64,000 bases of DNA from Gemmatimonadota bacterium (GTDB lineage Bacteria > Gemmatimonadota > Gemmatimonadetes > Gemmatimonadales > Gemmatimonadaceae). The stretch is from the NCBI GenBank assembly GCA_016712265.1, contig JADJRJ010000031.1, positions 930,001-994,000 of the forward strand. The letters are read 5' to 3'. Below the pieces are notes generated by a model. That model made no database searches. It was not told where the DNA came from and saw only the letters and a program-made list of their open reading frames with translations. This document shows, one piece after another, positions 7,918-16,077 of this stretch. Every line of letters starts with the position of its first letter. Within the stretch, counting starts at the first letter, position 1. The position numbers were made by a program, and so were the translations under genes.

Positions 7918-9231
7918 ATGGCACTCAAGCGCACGTTAGGCACGACGGACCTGACCCTCCTCGTCATTGGGAATGTGATCGGATCCGGTATTTTCCTGGT
8001 TCCGAGTGAGGTGTTGCGCACGACGGGCGGATCGGTGACGACGGCGAGCCTGGTGTGGTTGCTCGGCGGCGTCCTGTCCCTCCTTGGGGCCCTGTCCTAC
8101 GGGGAACTGAGTGCGATGGATGGGGGCTCCGGTGGCCTGTACGGGTTCATCCGCGACGGATTCGGTCGCCTCCCCGCGTTTCTGTACGGCTGGACCCTGT
8201 TTTTTGTCATTGGGTCGGGCACCATCGCCACCCTGGCCGTTGCGGCCGCCAACTACCTCGGCCAGTTCACGGAGTTGTCTCCGACGGCACGCAAGGTCAT
8301 CGCGGACATCTTCCTGCTGGGCATCATGGTCATGACCGTGCGCGGGACGCGCGGCAGTGCCTCAGTGCAGAACGTGGCGACCGGAGTAAAGGTGCTGGCG
8401 ATCCTCCTCATGAGCGCACTGTTGTTCGCCCTGGGAGATGGTGGAGCCGCAACGTCCGGTGCCGCGTCGGTGAACGCGCCGTCGGGGCTGACACTGAGCA
8501 CGGCAGGGCTGGCGCTGATTCCCGTGTTGTGGGCCTACGAGGGATGGCAGTACGTCACGTTCAGCGATGGGGACGCCCTGGATCCCCAGCGCTCGCTTCC
8601 GCGCGCGATCGCGCTTGGCACGGTGGCGCTGGTCGCGATCTACCTCGTCGCGAACTTCGCGTATCTCGCGGCGCTCGGTCCGGCCCGGGTGATGGCGTCC
8701 GACCGGGTGGCCGGTGAGGCGGTGGCCGCGGTGCTCGGGGATCGGGCGGCGCAGCTGTTGGCGCTCGCCATCATCATCTCGATGTTGAGCGCGGCGCTGG
8801 CGACGGTGCTCACGGCACCCCGCGTGTTCTACAACATGGCAAACGACGGGGTGTTTTTCCGTGCGTTAGGCGCGGTGAATCCGCAGTATGGCACCCCGGC
8901 GCTCGCCATCATGGCGTGCTGCCTCTGGGCGATGGTGTTTCCGTGGGTCGGGACGTTCAGCCAGCTCCTGAACTACGTCGTCTTTGTCGGGTGGATCTTC
9001 TATGGACTGGGGGCGGCGGCGGTCATCGCCCTGCGCATCAAGCGGCCCGAGGCGCGCCGCCCCTTCCGTGTACCTGGGTATCCCCTGACGCCGGCGTTGT
9101 TCGTGCTCGCGGCATCGGCGATCGTCGTGAACACGGTGATGTCGCAGCCCCGTCAGGCCGCGATCGGGATCGGGATGGTGTTGCTCGGCGTGCCGGCGTA
9201 CTACGCCTGGCGTCGCCGCGCGCGCGCCTGA
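7918..9231 (+). CDS. APC-superfamily amino acid permease
   Basis: About 437 residues from the ATG that gives MALKRTLGTTDLTLLVIGNV. An upstream extension to 7873 lacks support. The first membrane helix carries the APC motif GNVIGSGIFLVPS. Around twelve hydrophobic segments follow, with LGALSYGELSAMDGGSGG after helix 2 and LWAYEGWQYVTFSDGDAL in the middle, as in LAT/ACT-type exchangers. It probably moves amino acids or polyamines across the inner membrane. The short gap after mocA (56 bases) shows no clear promoter, and no function links it to either neighbour. Confidence 0.8.
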   Translation: MALKRTLGTTDLTLLVIGNVIGSGIFLVPSEVLRTTGGSVTTASLVWLLGGVLSLLGALSYGELSAMDGGSGGLYGFIRDGFGRLPAFLYGWTLFFVIGSGTIATLAVAAANYLGQFTELSPTARKVIADIFLLGIMVMTVRGTRGSASVQNVATGVKVLAILLMSALLFALGDGGAATSGAASVNAPSGLTLSTAGLALIPVLWAYEGWQYVTFSDGDALDPQRSLPRAIALGTVALVAIYLVANFAYLAALGPARVMASDRVAGEAVAAVLGDRAAQLLALAIIISMLSAALATVLTAPRVFYNMANDGVFFRALGAVNPQYGTPALAIMACCLWAMVFPWVGTFSQLLNYVVFVGWIFYGLGAAAVIALRIKRPEARRPFRVPGYPLTPALFVLAASAIVVNTVMSQPRQAAIGIGMVLLGVPAYYAWRRRARA

Positions 9232-9305
9232 CACCGCCATCTGGTGCGACTGCGCGCAGGCGCGTATCTCTGTATGCAAATTGGAGTCCTCAACAAGGAG
9301 GGGTG

Positions 9306-12300
9306 ATGCGTGAAAGGAAAACCGCGAGTCCGGGATGGGGAGCTGGCTGGCGACACCTCGCAGCTTTCGTGCTGTCGCTGGGGTTAGCCGCCCCCCCCGT
9401 CGTCGCGCAAACAGGCGTCGTCGGCGGCACCGTGGTGGACGCTCGAACGCTCCGCGGGCTCGACGGAGCCCAAGTGCAGGTGGAGGGAACGACGCTCGGG
9501 GCACAGACCGATGGATCGGGCGCTTTCCGTATTACGGGGGTGACGGGTGCGCAGGTGACACTCCAGGTGCGGCGGCTCGGCTTCAAGCCGGCGACCGTCA
9601 CCGCGCGCGTGGGCCAGACGGATGTGCGCGTGACTCTGAGTGAGCAAGTGGCCTCCTTGAGCGAGGTCGTGATCACGGGAACGGCGGAACCGGTGGAGAA
9701 GCGCGCTATCGGCAATTCGGTGACCAAGGTCGACGCGGCGACGATTCAGGCTCTGGCGCCAGCCCCGGACATGACCACTCTGCTGAACGGCAAGGCGGCG
9801 GGGGTGGTGATGACGGGTGGGTCCGGGGCGGTGGGATCGGGGCCACGCATCCGCATCCGCGGCGCGGCCTCGCTCTCTCTGAATGACCAGCCGCTCATCT
9901 ATGTCGACGGTGTGCGTATCGCCAATGACGTCTCCACGGGGCCCCGCTCGCAATTCTTCTCGTCCGGGGTGATTTCGCGCCTCAACGACATCGACCCGGA
10001 GAACATCGAAAGCATCGAGGTGATCAAGGGGCCAGCGGCCGCGACGCTGTACGGGACCGAGGCCAACAATGGCGTCATCCAGATCATCACCAAGCGCGGC
10101 AAGGCCGGGCGCTCCGTCTTTTCCCTGAACGTGCGTGAGGGTGGCAGTTGGTTCCAGAATGCCGAAGAGCGCATTGGGCAGACCTATCGCCGGTTGGCGG
10201 ATGGAACGATCTCCGCCTGGAATCCCGTGGCGATCAACCGCGAGGCTGGCCTCGGCCTCTTCAAGACCGGGCTGTCGCAGTCCTACAACATGGGACTCAA
10301 CGGCGGCACCGACGTCGTCAAGTACAACTTCAACGGTTCATACGACAACGACAAAGGCATCGAACCGACCAACTCCCTGTGGCGCTGGTCCGGCGGTGGA
10401 AACGTCGCTTTGTCGCCATACAAGAACCTGGATATCCAGGCCGTCTTCAACACCAACCAGTCGGTGGTGAACGTGCCGCTTGAGGCCGGCGGCGGTGCCT
10501 GGTTCTCGCTTTACTTCGGGCAGACCCCCGTCACCGATGCCGAGAAGCTGCGTCGGGGGTACTTCTCGGCGCCGCCCGAGGCGTTCTGGGGTGCGTTCAA
10601 GCAGTGGCAGGCGGTGAAGCGCACCACCGGGTCGATCCAGATGAACCACCGGTTGGGCACGTGGCTGAACCAGCGGCTTGTGGTTGGCAACGACCTGACG
10701 GGCGAGGACAACGTCAACCAGACGCAGCGCATGGGGCCGTTCTACCGGCAGTTCTTCACGAACCCGGTGGACCAGAACGGCAACAAGGCCACGCGCCGTC
10801 GCGAGCTGAGCGTCACGTCGATCGACTACGCGGCGTCGCTCAAGAAGGCGCTTTTCGGCCTGCAGACCAGCACGAGCGTTGGGGCACAGTACTTCCGCCG
10901 TCAGACCTACGCCGTAGCCGCGCGTGGTGAGGGCTTTCCGTCCGGTGGACTGACGCTCGTCGACGCCGCCGCCACGACGTTTGGCGGCGAGGACTTCTTT
11001 GAGAACTCAACGGTCGGGTTTTATGGTCAGGAACAGCTGAACTTCAACGACCGGATGTACCTCACGGCAGCACTCCGGGTGGATAACAACTCGGCCTTCG
11101 GTGAAGACTTCAGCTGGGTCACCTATCCCAAGGTCTCCGGGACCTGGGTCATCAATGAAGAACCCTGGTTCAAGCTCGGGTGGATCAACTCGCTCAAGCT
11201 GCGGGGCGCGTATGGGCAAACGGGCCAGCAACCGGACGTGAACACCGCGCTTCGCACCTATTCGGCGACCACCGGTGGTGACGGGAACCCGGCGGTGTCC
11301 CCCCTGTCCCTCGGCAATCCCGACCTCAAGCCGGAACGTGCGGGCGAGATCGAACTCGGGTTTGATGGGACCTTTCTCAGCGAGCGGGTGAGCGCCGAGG
11401 TGACCTGGTATCGTCGTGACACCAAGGACGGCATCCTGTTCCAGGACGTGCCGCCGTCGAGCGGGTTCGCGGGGCAGCGGGTGGTCAACATCGGCGGGAT
11501 CCGCAGCACGGGTATTGAGCTGCAAACGCGGTACAACGCCCTGAACATGCGCAACCTGAACCTGGACTTCGGGTTCAACATCTCCAACAACAACAACCAG
11601 ATCACGAGCCTGGGCAACACCGCTAACCTGGCGAAGGACCCGTTGGGTAACCCGTTCATCCAGATTGGTGGCAACCGCAACACCATCGGGAAGGCGGTGA
11701 TGACCTGGTATGACTACAAGGTCCGTAGCGCGACGTACAACGCCACGACCCGCCGCGCCGAGAACATGAAGTGCGACGACGGCCTCGGGAAAGGCGGCGT
11801 GGTCGACTGTCTCACGGCCGCGGGGCAGCCCAATGCGCCGCGGGTCTTCATCGGCCGCGCGGACCCGGCAGTCGAGGGGTCGTTCAACACGACCGTCACT
11901 GCGTTCCAGAAGTGGCGTTTTTATGGCCTCGTGGACTTCAAGGGCGGACATCGCGTGCTGAATAACAACGACCGCGCCCGCTGCCAGGTGTTCAACCAGT
12001 GCCTCGCCAACATCGAGCCGGAGAAGTATGACCCCGTGTTCGTGGCGCAGGCGCAATCCAACGGCATCCTGCGCGAGTTCACCTACCAGAAGGCCAAGTT
12101 CGCGCGCCTGCGCGAGGTCTCGGCCAGCTACAACATGGGGCAGGACATGGCGCGCTGGGTCGGCGCACGGAGTGGAGCCATGACGCTCTCGGGTCGTAAC
12201 CTTGCGTTGTGGACGCCTTACGGCGGCACGGACCCGGAGAATTTCTTCACGCTCCAGCAGTTCGTCCGGCTCGAGCAGGCGCAGGTGCCGCCCCTCGCGC

Positions 12301-12332
12301 AGGTGTTGTTTTCCGTCTCCCTCTCCTACTAA
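9306..12332 (+). CDS. SusC/RagA-type TonB-dependent outer-membrane transporter
   Basis: 1008 residues from ATG 9306, with a strong AAGGAGGGG ribosome site at 9295-9303; the frame runs open further upstream. A signal peptide (AAFVLSLGLAAPPVVAQ) precedes a carboxypeptidase-regulatory-like domain (GVVGGTVVDARTLRGLDGAQ, about residues 37-115). A plug domain follows with RIRIRGAASLSLNDQPLIYV and ATLYGTEANNGVIQIITKRG, then a long barrel ending LFSVSLSY. SusC proteins form a bedpan pair with a SusD lipoprotein, and the next gene is one. The ligand is unknown: there are no glycoside hydrolases nearby, but a peptidoglycan-dipeptide hydrolase fusion follows. Confidence 0.9.
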   Translation: MRERKTASPGWGAGWRHLAAFVLSLGLAAPPVVAQTGVVGGTVVDARTLRGLDGAQVQVEGTTLGAQTDGSGAFRITGVTGAQVTLQVRRLGFKPATVTARVGQTDVRVTLSEQVASLSEVVITGTAEPVEKRAIGNSVTKVDAATIQALAPAPDMTTLLNGKAAGVVMTGGSGAVGSGPRIRIRGAASLSLNDQPLIYVDGVRIANDVSTGPRSQFFSSGVISRLNDIDPENIESIEVIKGPAAATLYGTEANNGVIQIITKRGKAGRSVFSLNVREGGSWFQNAEERIGQTYRRLADGTISAWNPVAINREAGLGLFKTGLSQSYNMGLNGGTDVVKYNFNGSYDNDKGIEPTNSLWRWSGGGNVALSPYKNLDIQAVFNTNQSVVNVPLEAGGGAWFSLYFGQTPVTDAEKLRRGYFSAPPEAFWGAFKQWQAVKRTTGSIQMNHRLGTWLNQRLVVGNDLTGEDNVNQTQRMGPFYRQFFTNPVDQNGNKATRRRELSVTSIDYAASLKKALFGLQTSTSVGAQYFRRQTYAVAARGEGFPSGGLTLVDAAATTFGGEDFFENSTVGFYGQEQLNFNDRMYLTAALRVDNNSAFGEDFSWVTYPKVSGTWVINEEPWFKLGWINSLKLRGAYGQTGQQPDVNTALRTYSATTGGDGNPAVSPLSLGNPDLKPERAGEIELGFDGTFLSERVSAEVTWYRRDTKDGILFQDVPPSSGFAGQRVVNIGGIRSTGIELQTRYNALNMRNLNLDFGFNISNNNNQITSLGNTANLAKDPLGNPFIQIGGNRNTIGKAVMTWYDYKVRSATYNATTRRAENMKCDDGLGKGGVVDCLTAAGQPNAPRVFIGRADPAVEGSFNTTVTAFQKWRFYGLVDFKGGHRVLNNNDRARCQVFNQCLANIEPEKYDPVFVAQAQSNGILREFTYQKAKFARLREVSASYNMGQDMARWVGARSGAMTLSGRNLALWTPYGGTDPENFFTLQQFVRLEQAQVPPLAQVLFSVSLSY

Positions 12333-12359
12333 CCGGCCACAGCCAAGGAGCGATCGATC

Positions 12360-13631
12360 ATGATGTACCGCTCACGTGCCAGCGCGCGCCGGATCATCCG
12401 CCGGACTGCCATCGTCTTGTTGGGCAGCGGAACACTGACCGCATGCGACACTCTGCTCAGCGCGGATGCGCCCAGCCGTATTCTCGCCGAAACCCTGCTC
12501 CAGCCAAACAACGCCCCGGTGATGGTGGCCGGGGCGGTGGCGGATTTTGAGTGTGCGTTCGGTAACTATGTGCTTTCTGCAGGGACCATCGCGGATGAAT
12601 TCATGGACTCCCAGGCGAATGCCGCGACCTGGGACATTGACCGCCGGTCCAGCAACCCGTCTTCGGCGCTGTATGCCACGGGTGGCTGTGGGGGCTTTGG
12701 CCTCTACACGCCGATCTCGGTCGCACGCTTTCAGGCGGACCAGGCCCTCAAGCTCTTGAATGAGTGGACCGACGCGCAGGTCCCCGGGCGCGCGGGACTC
12801 ATTGCCCGCACGGCGGCCTACGCGGGGTTCGCCCACATCCTGCTCGGCGAGGGGTTCTGCTCGGCGGCGGTCGACCTCGGGCCGGAGCTGACGCCGGCGC
12901 AGGTCTTCGCGCTGGCCGAAGCGCGGTTCACGACGGCGATCGGCACCGCCGGTGTTCCGGACAGCATCCGGTACATGGCCCTCGTCGGTCGGGCGCGCGC
13001 GCGGATCAATCAGGGCAAGCGCGCGGAAGCTGCGGCCGACGCGGCGCTGGTTCCCAATAACTTCGTCTTGAACGCGCGCACCACCGCGGCCGCGGGTCGC
13101 GCGGAGAATCGGGTCTTCCGCATCAACAACACGAGCGGCACCGTGACGGTGGACACCCAGTTCCGCAACCTCACGATCAACGGGGTGGTGGACCCGCGCG
13201 TCCCGGTCGTGGATGCGGGACGTGGCGGCTCGCTCCCGGCCGTGCGCTTGTGGTCCCAGAACAAGTACACCTCGTTGACCGCACCGATTCCGATCGCGAC
13301 CTGGCGCGAGGCGCTCCTGATCCGCGCCGAGGTGGCCGGGGGCCAGACCGCCGTCGGGATCATCAACCAGCTGCGATCGCGCTTTGCCGGGTTGCCAACG
13401 TTTGCCTCGACGGATGAGGCGGCGATCCAGGCCCAGGTGCGGGAGGAGCGTCGGCGCGAGCTGTTCCTGGAAGGGCATCGCCTGTACGACACGATTCGCT
13501 TCAACGTGCCGTTCAAGCCGGCGGCGGGAGCGCCGTTCCCCAACGGGGGTGGCACCTACGGCACGAACAAGTGCCTCCCACTCCCGGATATCGAGCGGCT
13601 CAACAACCCGAACATCGCGCGCAGCAGCTAG
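12360..13631 (+). CDS. SusD/RagB-like outer-membrane lipoprotein
   Basis: 423 residues, with tandem ATGs at 12360 and 12363 and AAGGAG at 12345-12350. The lipobox GTLTAC sets the acylated cysteine near residue 29. Helical TPR-like regions follow, and the C-terminal SusD signature is EERRRELFLEGHRLYDTIRF. Rather short for the family. It caps the SusC barrel and captures substrate at the cell surface. Only 27 bases separate it from susC. The hairpin at 13652-13679 probably ends the transcript. Confidence 0.85.
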   Translation: MMYRSRASARRIIRRTAIVLLGSGTLTACDTLLSADAPSRILAETLLQPNNAPVMVAGAVADFECAFGNYVLSAGTIADEFMDSQANAATWDIDRRSSNPSSALYATGGCGGFGLYTPISVARFQADQALKLLNEWTDAQVPGRAGLIARTAAYAGFAHILLGEGFCSAAVDLGPELTPAQVFALAEARFTTAIGTAGVPDSIRYMALVGRARARINQGKRAEAAADAALVPNNFVLNARTTAAAGRAENRVFRINNTSGTVTVDTQFRNLTINGVVDPRVPVVDAGRGGSLPAVRLWSQNKYTSLTAPIPIATWREALLIRAEVAGGQTAVGIINQLRSRFAGLPTFASTDEAAIQAQVREERRRELFLEGHRLYDTIRFNVPFKPAAGAPFPNGGGTYGTNKCLPLPDIERLNNPNIARSS

Positions 13632-13651
13632 CGCGGGTGAGCTGTGTCCGG

Positions 13652-13679
13652 GCCCGTCCGCGCGCTGGCGCGGGCGGGC
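13652..13679 (+). terminator. G+C-rich hairpin after the SusD-like gene
   Basis: GCCCGTCCGCGC (13652-13663) pairs with GCGCGGGCGGGC (13668-13679) across a four-base loop, with one G-T type mismatch. It lies 20 bases after the susD stop. No T tract is visible. Confidence 0.5.
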
Positions 13680-13737
13680 TCGTTGGCATCTGTGACGGTA
13701 CGACCCACGCAGGATCCGCATCTGGAGGACAGACGCA

Positions 13738-16077
13738 ATGCGACGCTTGGTTCCCGGACTCATGCTGGCCGTGGTTGGACCCTTGGTGGAGGCGCAATCG
13801 ACGGTGGGGCCGGACGCGAAGTACGCGCCCCTGGCCACACGCCTGTCCCCCTTCATCGAGCACGAGATGAAGGACAAGGGACTGCCCGCCCTCTCGGTGG
13901 CCCTGGTGGAAGGTGACCGGGTGGTGTGGGCGCGCGGATTCGGGTACGCCGATAGCGCGGGCACCATCCCGGCGACGGCGCAGACGGTGTACCGCGTGGG
14001 ATCCGTCTCGAAGTTGTTCACAGACATCGGGGTGATGCAGCTCGTGGAGCGCGGGGTCCTCGACCTCGATGCCCCGGTGACCCGGTACCTCCCCGAGTTT
14101 CGCCCGCGGAATCGCTTTGGTGGGACGATCACACTGCGGCACCTCATGTCGCACCGCGCCGGGCTGGTGCGCGAGCCCCCGGTGGGGAACTACTTCGAGA
14201 CCTCCGAGCCGACCCTGGCGGCCACGGTCGCGAGCCTCAACCGAACGGCGCTCGTGTACAAGCCCGGCACGCGCACCAAGTACTCGAATGCCGGCATCGC
14301 CGTGGTTGGCCGTGTCCTGGAGAAGGTGCAGGGGCAACCGTTCGGTGCGTACCTGCAACGCGCGATCCTCGACCCGCTGGGGATGACGGGTGCGTCGTTT
14401 GTACCGACCCCCCGGACCGCGGACGCGGTATCCCACGCGCTCATGTGGACCCGACACGGGACGTCGTTTGCGGCGCCGCGCTTCCAGCTGGGGATGGCCC
14501 CGGCGGGGAGCATGTACGCGACCATGCCGGAGCTGGGGCGCTTTGTGTCGGCCTTATTTGATGGCGGGGCTCCGGTGTTGCGACGGGAGTCCCTCGAGGA
14601 GATGTGGGTGCCGCAGTTCAGCGCACCCGGTGCGACAGACGGGTTTGGCCTCGGGTTCATGGTGGGGTCGCTGGACGGTGAGCGCATGGTGCGTCACGGC
14701 GGCGCCATCTACGGCTTTGCGACGGAGCTGATCGCCCTTCCGGGGGCGCGCCTCGGCGTGGCCGTCTCGGCGGCCCGCGACTTCACCAATGGCACGGTCG
14801 AGCGGATTGCGATGGCCGTGCTCCGCGACGCCATGGCCATGCAGCGCGGAGGCGCCGCTGCCGCGCCGCGCCTCACAACCCCAACCACCCGGGAGCGCGC
14901 GCTGGCCCTCGCCGGCACGTACGGGAGCGGTGAGCGTCAGGTGCGGCTGGTGGCGCGCGATACCCTGCTGTACCTCGATCCCGCGCGCGGCGACATGCGC
15001 CTGCGATTACGGGTGTTATCTGGCGATACCCTGGTCGTGGACGATCCGGCGACCTACGGCTCGGTGGTCGTCCCGATCGCCAATGCCATCGTGGTCGATC
15101 GCGACACGCTGCGTCGCGTGGACCCCGCGCCGGCGCGCCGGGTGCTGCCCGCGCACTGGAGCGGGTTGATCGGTGAGTATGGGTGGGACCACAACGTGCT
15201 GTACATCCATGAGCGGAACGGACGGTTGACGGCCCTCATCGAGTGGTTTGCCGAGTACCCCCTCCGCGAGGTTGGCCCGAACGAGTACGCCTTCCCGGAC
15301 TACGGGTTGTATGCCGGGGAGCGACTGCGGTTCATGCGTGACGCACGCGGGCGCGCGACGCAGGTGGTGGCCGCGGAGGTCACCTTTGCACGGCGGAAGA
15401 TCCCCGGGGAGGACGCGGCGGTCTTTCGCATCACCCCGGTGAAGCCGGTGGACGAGCTCCGGCGGATCGCGCTTGCGGCGACTCCTCCGGTGGAGCGGGG
15501 GACCTTTCGGGAGAGTGACCTGGTGGAGTTGGCGCCACTGGACGCCACCATCAAGCTCGACGTGCGGTACGCGACGCGCGACAACTTCCTCTCCGTGCCG
15601 GTCTACACGCAGGCTCGCGCGTTCCTGCAACGGCCGGCTGCCGAGGCGCTGGTGCGTGCCCATCGCGCCCTGCGCGCGCAGGGGCTTGGCTTGCTGATCC
15701 ACGACGGGTATCGTCCGTGGTACGTGACGAAGATGTTCTGGGATGGCACGCCGGAGGCGAACCATGTCTTCGTCGCCGATCCCTCGCGTGGCTCACGGCA
15801 CAATCGGGGGTGCGCCGTCGACCTGACGCTGTACGACCTCACGACCGGGCGCCCGGTGCGCATGACCGGGGGGTACGATGAGATGTCGGACCGTTCGTAC
15901 CCGGACTACCCCGGGGGGACGGCCCGGCAACGCGAGCTGCGCGAGATCCTGCGCACCGCCATGGAGGCCGAGGGATTCCTCGTCTACGAGGCGGAATGGT
16001 GGCACTTCGACTACAAGGACTGGCGCGAGTATCGGATAGGGAACCAGCGCTTTGAGGAGGAGCTGGGTCGGCGCTAG
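13738..16077 (+). CDS. Fusion of a class C beta-lactamase-fold hydrolase and a VanX-type D-Ala-D-Ala dipeptidase
   Basis: 779 residues with a short signal peptide (MRRLVPGLMLAVVGPLVEAQ). Residues ~40-360 form a serine hydrolase of the penicillin-binding/class C family: SVSK near 89-92 (nucleophile and lysine), YSN near 182, HGG near 320. A middle region of ~200 residues is beta-rich and resembles the C-terminal lipocalin-like part of such hydrolases. Residues ~590-779 are an M15D D,D-dipeptidase: GYRPWYVTKMFWDG, SRHNRGCAVDLTLYD (zinc His and Asp) and EAEWWHFDYKD (catalytic Glu and zinc His). All key residues of both domains are present. The likely role is periplasmic cutting of D-amino-acid peptides, perhaps muropeptides. 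It follows the SusC/SusD pair and converges on the next gene with a four-base overlap. Confidence 0.85.
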   Translation: MRRLVPGLMLAVVGPLVEAQSTVGPDAKYAPLATRLSPFIEHEMKDKGLPALSVALVEGDRVVWARGFGYADSAGTIPATAQTVYRVGSVSKLFTDIGVMQLVERGVLDLDAPVTRYLPEFRPRNRFGGTITLRHLMSHRAGLVREPPVGNYFETSEPTLAATVASLNRTALVYKPGTRTKYSNAGIAVVGRVLEKVQGQPFGAYLQRAILDPLGMTGASFVPTPRTADAVSHALMWTRHGTSFAAPRFQLGMAPAGSMYATMPELGRFVSALFDGGAPVLRRESLEEMWVPQFSAPGATDGFGLGFMVGSLDGERMVRHGGAIYGFATELIALPGARLGVAVSAARDFTNGTVERIAMAVLRDAMAMQRGGAAAAPRLTTPTTRERALALAGTYGSGERQVRLVARDTLLYLDPARGDMRLRLRVLSGDTLVVDDPATYGSVVVPIANAIVVDRDTLRRVDPAPARRVLPAHWSGLIGEYGWDHNVLYIHERNGRLTALIEWFAEYPLREVGPNEYAFPDYGLYAGERLRFMRDARGRATQVVAAEVTFARRKIPGEDAAVFRITPVKPVDELRRIALAATPPVERGTFRESDLVELAPLDATIKLDVRYATRDNFLSVPVYTQARAFLQRPAAEALVRAHRALRAQGLGLLIHDGYRPWYVTKMFWDGTPEANHVFVADPSRGSRHNRGCAVDLTLYDLTTGRPVRMTGGYDEMSDRSYPDYPGGTARQRELREILRTAMEAEGFLVYEAEWWHFDYKDWREYRIGNQRFEEELGRR

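Noticed and set aside
5885..7924. 679-codon open frame on the minus strand across xdhC to mocA
   Set aside because: It lies opposite four well-identified genes, has no recognisable domain and a composition (Arg/His/Pro) typical of antisense frames in G+C-rich DNA.
12372..14147. 591-codon minus-strand frame opposite the SusD-like and fusion genes
   Set aside because: No domain and no ribosome site; its sequence simply mirrors the coding strand.
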